From the NCBI RefSeq assembly GCF_004362745.1, contig NZ_SNXY01000008.1, forward strand, positions 496,001-560,000: 64,000 nt of DNA, given 5' to 3'. Below are positions 41,091 through 54,592 of this stretch, piece by piece; the first letter of the stretch is position 1; each line of letters opens with the position of its first letter. This DNA is from Oharaeibacter diazotrophicus. Its GTDB lineage: Bacteria > Pseudomonadota > Alphaproteobacteria > Rhizobiales > Pleomorphomonadaceae. The notes beneath the pieces are model-generated. The model saw only the letters and a program-made list of their open reading frames with translations, was not told the DNA's origin and made no database searches. The position numbers were made by a program, and so were the translations under genes.

Positions 41091-43704
41091 TGACGATCCT
41101 CTGCGGCACCACGATCACCTTCTTCGGCGCCTTGCCGTCGAGCGCCTTGACCACCGCGTCGAGCGCCAGCGCCGCGGCTTCCACCGCGGCGGCGTCGGCG
41201 GTGCGCGGCACGGTGACGTCCGCGCGCTTCTTGCCGTTGACCTGGACCGGCAGGGTGATCTCGTCCTCGACCAGCAGCGCCCGGTCGGCCACCGGCCAGG
41301 ACGCGGTGGCGACGAGGCCGTCGTGGCCGATGAGGTTCCAGCACTCCTCGGCGAGATGCGGCGTCATCGGCGCCATCACCTGGACGAGGACGGTCACGGC
41401 CTCCTTCAGGGCCGCGGCGGCGGCCGGGTCGGCGGCGATGCCGGCGCGGTCGTTGGCGACGGCGGAGCCGAGCACGTTGACCAGCTCGTAGATCTTGGCG
41501 AGCGCCACGTTGAAGCGCAGGCCCTCGAGGTTCTCCTCGACGGCGGCGAGCGCCTTGTGGGCGGCCTTGCGCAGGGCGGTCGAGCGCTCGGTGGCGGGCG
41601 CCGTCGCGTCGGGGCCGGCGTCGGCGACGAGGTCGACGGCGTCGCCGACGAGGCGCCAGACGCGCTGCAGGAAGCGCGCGGTGCCCTGGGCGCCGGCGTC
41701 GGTCCACTCGACGTCGCGCTCGGGCGGGGAGTCCGACAGCATGAACCAGCGCGCGGTGTCTGCGCCGTAGCTCTCGATGATGTCGTTGGGGTCGACGACG
41801 TTCTTCTTCGACTTCGACATCTTCTCGATCGGGCCGATCGTCACCGGCTCGCCGGTGGCGGCGAGCACGGCGCGGCGGCCGCCGGCGTCGACATCGACGC
41901 GGACCTCGGCCGGCGACACCCAGGCGCCGTCCGGCGCCTTGTAGGTCTCGTGCACCACCATGCCCTGGGTGAACAGGCCGCGGAACGGCTCGTCGAGGGA
42001 GAGATGGCCGGCCTTTTTCATCGCGCGGGTGAAGAAGCGCGAGTAGAGCAGATGCAGGATCGCGTGCTCGATGCCGCCGATGTACTGGTCGACCGGCAGC
42101 CAGGCGTCGGCGACCTCGGGGATGGTCGGGGCGTCGGCGTCGGGGGCGGTGAAGCGGGCGAAGTACCAGGAGCTGTCGACGAAGGTGTCCATGGTGTCCG
42201 TCTCGCGGCGCGCCGGACGGCCGCAGGTCGGACAGTCGACGTTCCGCCACGTCGGGTGGCGGTCGAGCGGGTTGCCGGGCCGGTCGAACTCGACGTCGTC
42301 GGGCAGGGCGACCGGCAGGTCCTTCGCCGGCACCGGCACGACGCCGCAGGACTCGCAGTGGATCACCGGGATCGGGCAGCCCCAGTAGCGCTGGCGCGAG
42401 ATGCCCCAGTCGCGCAGACGGAAGTTCACCTGACGCTTGGCCTGTGGGGCGCCGTCGATCTCGACCGCCTCGAGCCGGCGGGCGACCTCGTCCTTGGCGG
42501 CGGGCACGGCCATGCCGTCGAGGAAGGACGAGTTGAACAGCCGGCCGTCGCCGGTGAAGGCTTCGTCGCCGACCGTGAAGGCGGTGGGATCGGCGCCTTC
42601 GGGCAGCACCACCGGGGTGACCGACAGGCCGTACTTGCGGGCGAAGTCGAGGTCGCGCTGGTCGTGGGCCGGGCAGCCGAAGATGGCGCCGGTGCCGTAG
42701 TCCATCAGCACGAAGTTGGCGACTTGGACCGGGAAGGCTTCGCCGGTGAACGGGTGGCGCACGGTCAGACCGGTGTCGAAGCCCTTCTTCTCGGCGGTCT
42801 CGAGGATCGCCACCGAGGTGCCCATGCGGTGGCATTCCTCGACGAAGGCGGCGAGTTCGGCATTCTCGGCGGCGAGCGCCTTCGTCAACGGATGGTCCGG
42901 CGACAGCGCCAGGAAGCTCATGCCGAACAGGGTGTCGGGCCGGGTCGTGAACACCTCGATGGTGCGGGCGCCGCCGGGCGCACCGTTGCCGGCGACCTCG
43001 AAGCGCACGCGCAGACCCTCGGACCGGCCGATCCAGTTGCGCTGCATGGTGCGCACCTTCTCGGGCCAGCGGTCGAGACCGTCCAGCGCGCCGAGCAGGT
43101 CGTCGGCGAAGTCGGTGATCTTCAGGAACCACTGGGTCAGCTCGCGCTGCTCGACCAGTGCGCCCGAGCGCCAGCCGCGGCCGTCGATGACCTGCTCGTT
43201 GGCGAGCACGGTCATGTCGACCGGGTCCCAGTTGACCTTGGACTGGCGGCGATCGACCAGACCGACCGCGAGCATGTCGAGGAACAGCTTCTGCTGGCGC
43301 GCGTAGTAGGCGACGTCGCAGGTGGCGAACTCGCGGCTCCAGTCGAGCGACAGGCCCATCGACTGCAACTGGCCGCGCATGGTGGCGATGTTGGCGTAGG
43401 TCCAGGCCTTGGGGTGGACCTTGTTCTGCATCGCCGCGTTCTCGGCGGGCATGCCGAAGGCGTCCCAGCCCATGGGGTGCAGGACGTTGAAACCCTTGGC
43501 GCGCTTGAAGCGGGCGACGACGTCGCCCATCGAGTAGTTGCGCACGTGGCCGATGTGGATGCGCCCGGACGGGTAGGGGAACATCTCCAGGACGTAGTAC
43601 TTCGGCCGGGGATCGTCGTTGCGGGTCCGGAAGACCTCGGCCTCGTTCCAGGCCTTCTGCCAACGGGCTTCCGCCTCGCGGGCGTTGTAACGCTCGGTCG
43701 CCAT
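41077..43704 (-). CDS. leuS: Leucyl-tRNA synthetase
   Basis: This 875-residue class Ia synthetase has the HIGH motif in [14 protein letters not shown], a CP1 editing domain (TTRPDTLFG), zinc-knuckle-like cysteines and the catalytic loop KMSKSKKNV. Full length matches bacterial LeuRS. The ATG at 43704 gives [12 protein letters not shown], the family N-terminus. It starts a three-gene operon with lptE and holA and is divergent from ispZ. Confidence 0.97.
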   Translation of the reverse strand: MATERYNAREAEARWQKAWNEAEVFRTRNDDPRPKYYVLEMFPYPSGRIHIGHVRNYSMGDVVARFKRAKGFNVLHPMGWDAFGMPAENAAMQNKVHPKAWTYANIATMRGQLQSMGLSLDWSREFATCDVAYYARQQKLFLDMLAVGLVDRRQSKVNWDPVDMTVLANEQVIDGRGWRSGALVEQRELTQWFLKITDFADDLLGALDGLDRWPEKVRTMQRNWIGRSEGLRVRFEVAGNGAPGGARTIEVFTTRPDTLFGMSFLALSPDHPLTKALAAENAELAAFVEECHRMGTSVAILETAEKKGFDTGLTVRHPFTGEAFPVQVANFVLMDYGTGAIFGCPAHDQRDLDFARKYGLSVTPVVLPEGADPTAFTVGDEAFTGDGRLFNSSFLDGMAVPAAKDEVARRLEAVEIDGAPQAKRQVNFRLRDWGISRQRYWGCPIPVIHCESCGVVPVPAKDLPVALPDDVEFDRPGNPLDRHPTWRNVDCPTCGRPARRETDTMDTFVDSSWYFARFTAPDADAPTIPEVADAWLPVDQYIGGIEHAILHLLYSRFFTRAMKKAGHLSLDEPFRGLFTQGMVVHETYKAPDGAWVSPAEVRVDVDAGGRRAVLAATGEPVTIGPIEKMSKSKKNVVDPNDIIESYGADTARWFMLSDSPPERDVEWTDAGAQGTARFLQRVWRLVGDAVDLVADAGPDATAPATERSTALRKAAHKALAAVEENLEGLRFNVALAKIYELVNVLGSAVANDRAGIAADPAAAAALKEAVTVLVQVMAPMTPHLAEECWNLIGHDGLVATASWPVADRALLVEDEITLPVQVNGKKRADVTVPRTADAAAVEAAALALDAVVKALDGKAPKKVIVVPQRIVNVVA

Positions 43705-43950
43705 GGGTTCCTGATCTTCTGATCCCGATCGCACGGCCGGGGAGGCCGACCGCGGGCGCATCTCGGGGGATTTCTGCTCGGATCGGGACCATCACCAGAA
43801 ATGGGTGCGGGGGTCAATGGCGAGGGGCGCCGACGCGCCATCGGTGCCGCGTCCGCACGGCCGCGGAGCTCCGCTCCGCCTTGCCGGCCGCCGGGCGACC
43901 GTCTACCTAGGTCGGGACATATCCGCCACCCCGCCACGGACGAGACGCCC

Positions 43951-44535
43951 ATGGAGTTCGAGAAGGGCCCCGACGACCCGGCCACGCGCCACGAGAACCC
44001 GCTCGTGAAGCTCGCCCTCGAGCTCGGACCGCTCGGCGTGTTCTTCTTCGCCAACGCCCGGGCCGACATCTTCACCGCCACCGCGGCCTTCATGGCGGCG
44101 ATGGTGGTGTCGCTGGCGATCTCGTGGACGTTGACGCGGCGGCTCGCCGTGATGCCGGTGGTCACCGGCGTGGTCGTCCTGGTGTTCGGCACCCTGACGC
44201 TGGTGCTGCACGACGACACCTTCATCAAGATGAAGCCGACCATCGTCAATGGCCTGTTCGCGGCCGTCCTGCTCGGCGGACTCGCCTTCGGCAAGGCGCT
44301 GCTCGGCTACGTCTTCGACGGCGCCTTCCGGCTCGACGCGGCGGGCTGGCGCAAGCTGACGCTGCGCTGGGGCCTGTTCTTCGTCTTCCTCGCCGTCGTC
44401 AACGAAGCGGTCTGGCGCACCCAGACCACCGACTTCTGGGTCGCCTTCAAGGTCTGGGGGATCATGCCGATCACCCTGGTCTTCTCGGCCCTGCAGCTGC
44501 CCCTGATGAGCCGCCACGCCCTCGACCGGGATTGA
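43951..44535 (+). CDS. ispZ: Intracellular septation protein A (YciB/IspZ family)
   Basis: This 194-residue inner-membrane protein has five or six hydrophobic helices and the family motif [16 protein letters not shown]. The family affects cell envelope synthesis and division. The ATG at 43951 precedes the first helix. In many Rhizobiales it stands between ccm genes and ftsY; here ccmB converges with it and ftsY is about 19 kb away. Confidence 0.92.
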   Translation: MEFEKGPDDPATRHENPLVKLALELGPLGVFFFANARADIFTATAAFMAAMVVSLAISWTLTRRLAVMPVVTGVVVLVFGTLTLVLHDDTFIKMKPTIVNGLFAAVLLGGLAFGKALLGYVFDGAFRLDAAGWRKLTLRWGLFFVFLAVVNEAVWRTQTTDFWVAFKVWGIMPITLVFSALQLPLMSRHALDRD

Positions 44536-44545
44536 TCGATCGCCG

Positions 44546-45214
44546 TCAGTCGAGGCCGCCGCGCAGGGCCGCCGCGGTCGCGACCGGGCCGACCACGGCG
44601 GCGACCAGCGACACCGCGGTCAGAAGCAGGAAGGGCGTGCGGAAGGCGGCGGGGTCGAAGGCCACCGCCACCGAGGCCGACACGCCGAAGATCAGCACCG
44701 GGATGCAGAAGGGCAGCACCAGGATCGGCACCAGGAGGCCGCCGCGGCGCAGCGACACCGCCAGACCGGCGCCGATCGAGCCGATCAGCGTCAGCGCCGG
44801 CGTGCCGACGGCCAGCGTCGCCATGGTCGAGCCGATCTCGGCGGGGCGCATCGCCAGGAACAGGGCGAACAGCGGCGCGGCCAGCACCAGCGGCAGGCCG
44901 GTCGCGGTCCAGTGCGCCGCCGCCTTGACCAGCACCACGAGTTCGAGCGGCCGGCCGGAGGCGACGATCAGGTCGAGCGCGCCATCCTCGCGGTCGGCTT
45001 CGTAGAGGCGGTCGAGCCCGAGCAGGGTGGCGAGCAGGGCGCCGATCCACAGAACGGCCGGTCCGAGCCGGGACAGCAGGTTGAGGTCGGGTCCGACCGC
45101 GAAGGGGATGACCGACACCACGATCAGGAAGAACAGCACGCCCATCAGGGCGCCGCCGCCGACGCGGACCGCGAGCCGGAGTTCTCGCAGGAACAGGGCG
45201 GTCCAGGTGGTCAC
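44546..45214 (-). CDS. ccmB: Haem exporter permease CcmB
   Basis: This 222-residue membrane subunit of the CcmAB(C) system for cytochrome c maturation has six hydrophobic segments. FLRELRLAVRVGG at the N-terminus and LDRLYEADREDGALDLI are typical. The GTG start overlaps the ccmA stop (GTGA). ccmC, normally next, is not here; the gene converges with ispZ after 10 bases. Confidence 0.93.
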   Translation of the reverse strand: MTTWTALFLRELRLAVRVGGGALMGVLFFLIVVSVIPFAVGPDLNLLSRLGPAVLWIGALLATLLGLDRLYEADREDGALDLIVASGRPLELVVLVKAAAHWTATGLPLVLAAPLFALFLAMRPAEIGSTMATLAVGTPALTLIGSIGAGLAVSLRRGGLLVPILVLPFCIPVLIFGVSASVAVAFDPAAFRTPFLLLTAVSLVAAVVGPVATAAALRGGLD

Positions 45215-45882
45215 GCCACGGCCTCCGCGCCGGCGGGCGACAGCCGCAGCACCCGGGCCCGCGGCAGGTCGAGCGGCAGGTGGGTCGCCGCGATCAGCGC
45301 GCCGCCGGCGGCGACATGGGCGCGCATCAACTCGAGGAGACGGCGCTCCGAGGCGGTGTCGAGGGCGGCGGTCGGCTCGTCGAGCAGCCAGAGCGGGCGG
45401 CGCACGGCGACGAGGCGGGCGACCGCGAGCCGGCGCCGCTGGCCGGCCGAGAGATAGGCGGCGGGCAGGTCGGCGAGATCGGCGAGGTCGACCGCGTCGA
45501 GCGCCGCGTCGACCGGAAGGCCGCCGTCGGCGCCGAGGAAGTCGCGCCAGAAGGCGAGGTTCTCGGCGACCGAGAGCGCCGCCTTGAGGGCGTCGCGATG
45601 GCCGAGGTAGTGGCAGTGCGGGGCGACGTCGGTCTCGTCCTCGACGCCGTCGCCGATGACGCGGACCTCGCCCGCGGCGGGCCGGACGAGGCCGGTCAAC
45701 GCCCGGATCAGGGTGGACTTGCCGACGCCGTTCGGGCCGACCAGCGTCATCGCCTCGCCGGGGGCGAGGGTGAAGGAGACGCCGTCCAGCACCCGCCGGC
45801 CGCCACGCTCGACGGCGAGGTCGCGCACCACCAGACGACGGGCCGGCAGCGTCGTCCCGGGATCTGGTGAAAAGGCGGGCAT
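45211..45882 (-). CDS. ccmA: Haem exporter ATP-binding protein CcmA
   Basis: This 223-residue ABC ATPase has Walker A GPNGVGKST, the CcmA-type signature LSAGQRRRLA and Walker B LWLLDEP. HYLGHRDALK is characteristic of CcmA. With CcmB it powers haem release for c-type cytochromes. The start is MPAF at 45882; an upstream ATG at 45960 would add 26 residues unlike the family. It diverges from acnA. Confidence 0.93.
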   Translation of the reverse strand: MPAFSPDPGTTLPARRLVVRDLAVERGGRRVLDGVSFTLAPGEAMTLVGPNGVGKSTLIRALTGLVRPAAGEVRVIGDGVEDETDVAPHCHYLGHRDALKAALSVAENLAFWRDFLGADGGLPVDAALDAVDLADLADLPAAYLSAGQRRRLAVARLVAVRRPLWLLDEPTAALDTASERRLLELMRAHVAAGGALIAATHLPLDLPRARVLRLSPAGAEAVA

Positions 45883-46203
45883 CGGTGGCGGCGATCCGGA
45901 GAAATTACGGGCAGCGCGGGGCCTTGAGACCGTCACGACAGCCGCTTCATATAGACTCACGTCATCCTAGTCACGCGGGTTGAAATTCACTATAAGGCCC
46001 GCGGGTTCTGAGGTCGGGATACGACCTTTACGTAAACGTCACTGGTTTTTCGCCCCGACGGCACCGCTTCACCGCTCGAAAAACCGGTGGCGGAGACGGC
46101 CCGGGGGCACCGGGTCCCGGGCGTCGCGCCCTCCCGCGCGGCAGTCCGGTCCCGGCCGACGGGCCACCCGCCGTCCAACCAAGGAAAGAGGGACCGTTCG
46201 CCG
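45883..46203. promoter_or_regulatory. ccmA-acnA divergent promoter region
   Basis: A 321-base gap with a low-GC strip at 45940-46000. A possible acnA promoter is TAGTCA (45968-45973), 17 bases, TATAAG (45991-45996), bordered by a CGCGGG/CCCGCG dyad (45974-46008). I see no RNA gene and no convincing small ORF. Confidence 0.35.
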
Positions 46204-48879
<2,676 letters not shown>

Positions 48880-48917
48880 CCGGCCGCCCGGCATCCGGGC
48901 CGACCGTGAAATGAAGA

Positions 48918-48952
48918 GGGCCCGCCGGACGATCCGTCCGGCGGGCCCTTCG
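48918..48952 (+). terminator. Terminator of acnA
   Basis: A 13-bp perfect GC stem (48918-48930 with 48936-48948) and a 5-base loop begin 39 bases after the acnA stop. The T run is short. The Ade-rich left flank could also serve the opposing gene. Confidence 0.75.
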
Positions 48953-48982
48953 CTTGTCGTGAACGTCTTGCGATCGGCGGTA

Positions 48983-49384
48983 TCAGGCGGCGGTCGCGGC
49001 GTAGGCGGTGGCGGCGGCGACGATGACGCACGCCTGCGCCATCAGGCTGGCGCGGCCGAAGCCGCCGAGGCCGAGGCGCTCGGCGAGGTCGCGCAGGCCG
49101 GCGTCGACCGCCGGGAACACCTGGACCAGGAGACCGGCGGCGGCGAGCAGCAGCGCCGCCGAGATGCCGAAGCCGAAGGCGGCGACGACGACCCAGACGG
49201 CGAAGGTGACGCCGTGGATCACGCTCATCACCTGCAACGGATCGGCATGGTCGTCGAGGGCGGTCGCGGCGAAGCGGCCGCCGAGGCGGCACAGCACGCC
49301 GGCGGAACCGGCCGAGACCACGGAGCCGACGGTGACCAGGAGGCCGAGCAGCGTCAGCGAGAGCGGGGTGGCGGCGTCGATCAT
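48983..49384 (-). CDS. Small membrane protein of unknown function
   Basis: This 133-residue protein has three hydrophobic stretches, near residues 7-30, 55-90 and 110-130. The first has Gly/Ser-rich VGSVVSAGSAGVL, and the loop LGGRFAATALDDHADPLQ joins the first two. I do not recognise a family. AGGA lies about 9 bases before the ATG at 49384; a GTG at 49435 in frame would add 17 polar residues. It converges with acnA and shares its terminator region. Codon use matches its neighbours, so I think it is real. Confidence 0.65.
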   Translation of the reverse strand: MIDAATPLSLTLLGLLVTVGSVVSAGSAGVLCRLGGRFAATALDDHADPLQVMSVIHGVTFAVWVVVAAFGFGISAALLLAAAGLLVQVFPAVDAGLRDLAERLGLGGFGRASLMAQACVIVAAATAYAATAA

Positions 49385-49561
49385 GCGGGTTGGTCCTGCA
49401 CCGTTGTCGTTCTCGTCGGTGGCTCCTTGTCGCACGACACCCCTCGAGATCAGGCCAACGCCGATCCGAACATTTTTACGGTGCCGATAACGCCGGCTTC
49501 ATCCTCACGGCCGCCACCCACGGTCGCCGTCCGGTCGCCGCGGACGACGTCCGCGTCCCGC

Positions 49562-49864
49562 TCAACGCGGCAGGCCGGCGTAATATTCCGCGAGCGCCTC
49601 GATCTCGTCCTCGGAGAGGCCGCGGGTCATCACGCGCATCTCGTGGTGGCGGCGGGTGCCCGCGTGGAAGGCGCGCAGCTGGTTGGCGAGGTAGAGGAGG
49701 TTCTGCCCGGCGAGGTGGGGCACCTCGGCGTCGCGGGCGATGCCGTCGACGCCGTGGCAGGGCTCGCATTCGGCGACGAGGCGGGCGAGGTCGGGTTCCG
49801 CCGCCCCGGCCGGTCCGACGAGGGCGACGGTCAGCGCCGCCGCCGCGAAAATCCGTGCGTTCAT
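49562..49864 (-). CDS. Small periplasmic c-type cytochrome
   Basis: This 100-residue protein has a Sec signal peptide (cleavage after GPAGA) and one haem-binding CEPCH. HHEMRVMTRGLSEDE supplies candidate sixth-ligand methionines. It resembles class I cytochromes of the c553/c4 half-length type, which shuttle single electrons in the periplasm. It depends on the Ccm system, two genes of which are 4 kb away. It diverges from acs. Confidence 0.88.
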   Translation of the reverse strand: MNARIFAAAALTVALVGPAGAAEPDLARLVAECEPCHGVDGIARDAEVPHLAGQNLLYLANQLRAFHAGTRRHHEMRVMTRGLSEDEIEALAEYYAGLPR

Positions 49865-49986
49865 CGCCCGTCTCCCGTCCGATTCGGCGGCCGGCCCGTC
49901 GCCGACCGGCTCCACCCTACCAATTGACGAGACGGAATCGAGGCTTCCGGGCCCCCTTGTCGAACGAAAGTTCGAAGCTCCGGGCG

Positions 49987-50015
49987 TGGACGCCCCTGGG
50001 GGTGGCGGCCATAAT
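49987..50015 (+). promoter_or_regulatory. Possible acs promoter
   Basis: TGGACG (49987-49992), 17 bases and CATAAT (50010-50015) fit a housekeeping-type promoter about 75 bases before the acs start. No activator site is evident. Confidence 0.35.
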
Positions 50016-50089
50016 GCCGGGCATCGAACAGGGGGCGTACCGCCGCGGGAGGACGGTCGGCGGAGCCCCCGCCAGGGAGGTCCCCGAAG

Positions 50090-52027
<1,938 letters not shown>

Positions 52028-52079
52028 GAGGGCGGGTGGCCCGAACCTCATTGGGCCGCGGCCTTTGTTGAATGCTACT

Positions 52080-52119
52080 GAAGGGCTCCGATGGCTTCGT
52101 TCCATCGGGGCCCTTCTTC
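52080..52119 (+). terminator. Terminator of acs
   Basis: A 15-bp stem with one G-U pair (52080-52094 with 52102-52116) and a 7-base loop is followed by a short pyrimidine run 52 bases after the acs stop. Confidence 0.8.
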
Positions 52120-52255
52120 ATTGCCGGGAACGATCTTCTCGTTCCGAACCCGCCGCGTATGCGTCTCCCAGTTTGCCTTCCGGACCGCGGAGCGCTCGAG
52201 GCCCCGACCGCGGCCGTAGACTCGCGCCCCTCTAAGCGAGCAGGGGGATCGGACG

Positions 52256-52369
52256 ATGCGCGACAGGCTCTTCGTCCTCTTCGGACGGTCGGTGCGGCTC
52301 GAAGCGGAGGGACCGGTCGCCGTCCTGGCCGTGGTCGCGATTCTGGTCGCCGCGATGCTGCTGCGGTGA
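52256..52369 (+). CDS. Possible 37-residue single-pass membrane protein
   Basis: The ORF begins MRDRLFVLFGRSVRLEAEG and then has an 18-residue Ala/Val/Leu helix to its end. AGGGGG lies about 9 bases before the ATG. Positive residues before the helix predict an N-in topology. It sits between the acs terminator and the DUF2794 gene, 82 bases upstream of the latter. No family recognised; its size makes it easy to miss. Confidence 0.5.
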   Translation: MRDRLFVLFGRSVRLEAEGPVAVLAVVAILVAAMLLR

Positions 52370-52451
52370 GGCGGCTGCCTTTTCCGTTTGCATCGCCCTG
52401 CCCGCCGCGCGATCATGACAGGCGGGTGACGGGGCGGCTCCGGTTCGGGAG

Positions 52452-52886
52452 GTGCGTTTGGCAGACGCTGCAGACGACGACAGGTTCTCGGCCGAACTGA
52501 TCCCGCTGCGCCCGCGCGGTTCGGCCTCTCCCGGGACGGCGCCCCTCCAGAACGCTCCCCACGCCGGACCGCCGGCGCGCGAAAAACCCTTCGTTGCCTT
52601 CGACCGCCACGAGCTGTCAGAGATCCTCAAGGTCTACGGCCGCATGGTCGCCGCCGGGGAATGGCGCGACTACGCCATCGACACGCTCGCCGATCGCGCG
52701 GTGTTCTCGATCTTCCGCCGCAGCACCGAGATGCCGCTCTACCGCGTCGAGAAGAACCCCAAGCTCGCCCGCCGCCAGGGCGCCTACGCCGTGATCTCGC
52801 AGACCGGCGTCATCCTGAAGCGCGGCACCGACCTCTCCCGTGTGATCCGGGTGATCGACAAGAGCGTGTCGCTGGTCGACGCCTGA
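52452..52886 (+). CDS. DUF2794 protein
   Basis: This 144-residue protein has a variable Pro-rich N-terminus and a conserved body: FDRHELSEILKVYGRMVAAG, YAIDTLADRAVFSIFRR, LYRVEKNPKLARRQGAY and GVILKRGTDLSRVIRV. The family is restricted to alphaproteobacteria and has no known function. The start is uncertain: GTG at 52452 overlaps the GGGAGG, while TTG at 52458 leaves a short spacing. It converges with the GNAT gene. Confidence 0.85.
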   Translation: MRLADAADDDRFSAELIPLRPRGSASPGTAPLQNAPHAGPPAREKPFVAFDRHELSEILKVYGRMVAAGEWRDYAIDTLADRAVFSIFRRSTEMPLYRVEKNPKLARRQGAYAVISQTGVILKRGTDLSRVIRVIDKSVSLVDA

Positions 52887-52912
52887 ACGGTCGGCTGTTC
52901 GCGTCGCCCATC

Positions 52913-53443
52913 TCAGCCCACGGGAGGGGTCTCGTCACCGTCGCCGAGCGGGCGACGCATCAGCATCTGGTCGAGCCAGCGGCCGTGCTTCCAACCGACC
53001 GCGGGCGCTACCCCTACCGGCGTGAAGCCCGCCGCCGTGTGCAGGCCGATCGAGGCGGCGTTGGCGCTGTCGCCGATCACCGCCACCATCTGGCGGAAGC
53101 CGCGGGCGGTGCAGGCGTCGATCAGCGCCGCGAGCAGCCGGCGGCCGACGCCGCGGCAGTGCAGGGCCGGCGCGACGTAGATCGAATTCTCGACCGTGAA
53201 GCGGTAGGCGGCGCGCGGCCGGTAGCTGCCGGCGTAGGCGTAGCCGGCGAGGACGCCGTCCGCCTCGGCGACCAGATAGGGATAGCCGGCGTCCGTCAGC
53301 TCCTCGAAGCGGCGCAGCATCTCCGCGTCGTCGGGCGGATCGAGTTCCCAGGTGGCGGTACCGTGGAGGACGGCGTCGCGGTAGATCGCCGCGATCGCGG
53401 GAAGGTCGGACGGGGTGGCGGGACGGATCGTGACGTCGGACAT
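52913..53443 (-). CDS. GNAT N-acetyltransferase, phosphinothricin acetyltransferase-like
   Basis: This 176-residue GCN5-related enzyme has the acetyl-CoA loop in HCRGVGRRLL. IYRDAVLHGTATWELDPP at the N-terminus and YAGSYRPRAAYRFTVENSIYV are diagnostic of the Pat/Bar and methionine-sulfoximine acetyltransferase group. Typical substrates are glutamate analogues. It would be cytoplasmic and is transcribed alone, converging with DUF2794. Confidence 0.88.
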   Translation of the reverse strand: MSDVTIRPATPSDLPAIAAIYRDAVLHGTATWELDPPDDAEMLRRFEELTDAGYPYLVAEADGVLAGYAYAGSYRPRAAYRFTVENSIYVAPALHCRGVGRRLLAALIDACTARGFRQMVAVIGDSANAASIGLHTAAGFTPVGVAPAVGWKHGRWLDQMLMRRPLGDGDETPPVG

Positions 53444-53527
53444 GGCGGACCGGTCTGAAGGCTGTCGGAACGGTCTCCTTCGACCACGCCGGCGCCGCGG
53501 TGCCAAGTTCTCCGCCGCTGCGACCAT

Positions 53528-53560
53528 TAAAAAAGGGCGCGGGATGGTCTCCCGCGCCCT
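53528..53560 (-). terminator. Terminator of the Bax-inhibitor-1 gene
   Basis: On the reverse strand an 11-bp perfect stem (53550-53560 with 53534-53544) is followed by six T (plus-strand A at 53529-53534), 29 bases after the stop. Confidence 0.9.
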
Positions 53561-53589
53561 CGGCGAACCGTCGTCGGTCCGGATCGTCG

Positions 53590-54372
53590 TCAGTCGCGCT
53601 GCTGGCCGAACAGCTGGAGCAGCATGACGAACATGTTGATGAAGTCGAGGTAGAGCTGCAGCGCGCCCATGATCGCCTTGCGGCCGGTGGTCGCGTAGTC
53701 GTCGCCCTCGAAATACATCTCCTTGATGCGCTGGGTGTCGTAGGCGGTCAGGCCCGCGAACACCAGCACGCCGATCGCCGACACGGCGAAGCCGAGCGCC
53801 GACGACTGCAGGAAGATGTTGACGATCGACGCGATCACGATGCCGAACAGGCCCATGATCAGGAACGAGCCGAAGGCCGAGAGATCGCGGCGGGTGGTGT
53901 AGCCGTAGAGGCTGAGCGCGCCGAAGCTCGCCGCCGTAACGAAGAACACCTGCGCCACCGACTGGCCGGTGTAGACCAGGAAGATCGACGACAGCGACAG
54001 GCCGACCAGGGCCGAATAGCCCCAGAACAGCGCCTGGGCCGCGCCGACGCTCATGCGGTGGATGCGGAAGGACAGGAACAGTACCGCGATCAGCGGGGCG
54101 AACATGATCACCCAGCGCAGCGGGCTCGTGAAGATTGCCGCGCCGAAGCCGGTCAGCAAAATGTTGCCGGCCTGAGCAACCGCGTTCGACGGATCGGTGG
54201 TAACCGCCGCACTGAAGGCGCCGATGGCGGCGAGGCCCGTCACCACGAGGCCGATGGCCATGTAGTTGTAGACCTTGAGCATGTAGGACCGGAGGCCCTG
54301 GTCGATGTCAGCGGCCCTGTCGGGCGCCACCGAGCCGTAGCGCATCTGGGCGTTGCGATCGGGGAATGCCAT
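53590..54372 (-). CDS. Bax inhibitor-1 / YccA-family membrane protein
   Basis: This 260-residue protein has seven predicted membrane helices. The N-terminal cytoplasmic segment contains IDQGLRSYMLKVYNYM and the C-terminal helix ends with YLDFINMFVMLLQLFG, both typical of the family. Members are calcium-leak or protease-modulating proteins. It stands alone, with its own terminator and a 220-base upstream gap. Confidence 0.92.
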   Translation of the reverse strand: MAFPDRNAQMRYGSVAPDRAADIDQGLRSYMLKVYNYMAIGLVVTGLAAIGAFSAAVTTDPSNAVAQAGNILLTGFGAAIFTSPLRWVIMFAPLIAVLFLSFRIHRMSVGAAQALFWGYSALVGLSLSSIFLVYTGQSVAQVFFVTAASFGALSLYGYTTRRDLSAFGSFLIMGLFGIVIASIVNIFLQSSALGFAVSAIGVLVFAGLTAYDTQRIKEMYFEGDDYATTGRKAIMGALQLYLDFINMFVMLLQLFGQQRD

Positions 54373-54592
54373 GGACCGTAACCCTTTCTGACCCTCTGGG
54401 AAGCGAGCGGCCCGCCGTTCGGGCGGACCTCGTCCCGGAATATGGGCGACACATTCCCCCCTCACAAGGGCGCGAAATCCGTGAATCCGCGGAGGGCGCA
54501 ATGAAACTTCCGTCATGTGACGCCGAAGGTCCCGCCCGGACGCCCGCTACCGCCGCGAGTCTCCGGCGAGAGGCGGCTCGCGAAGCCGCCGC

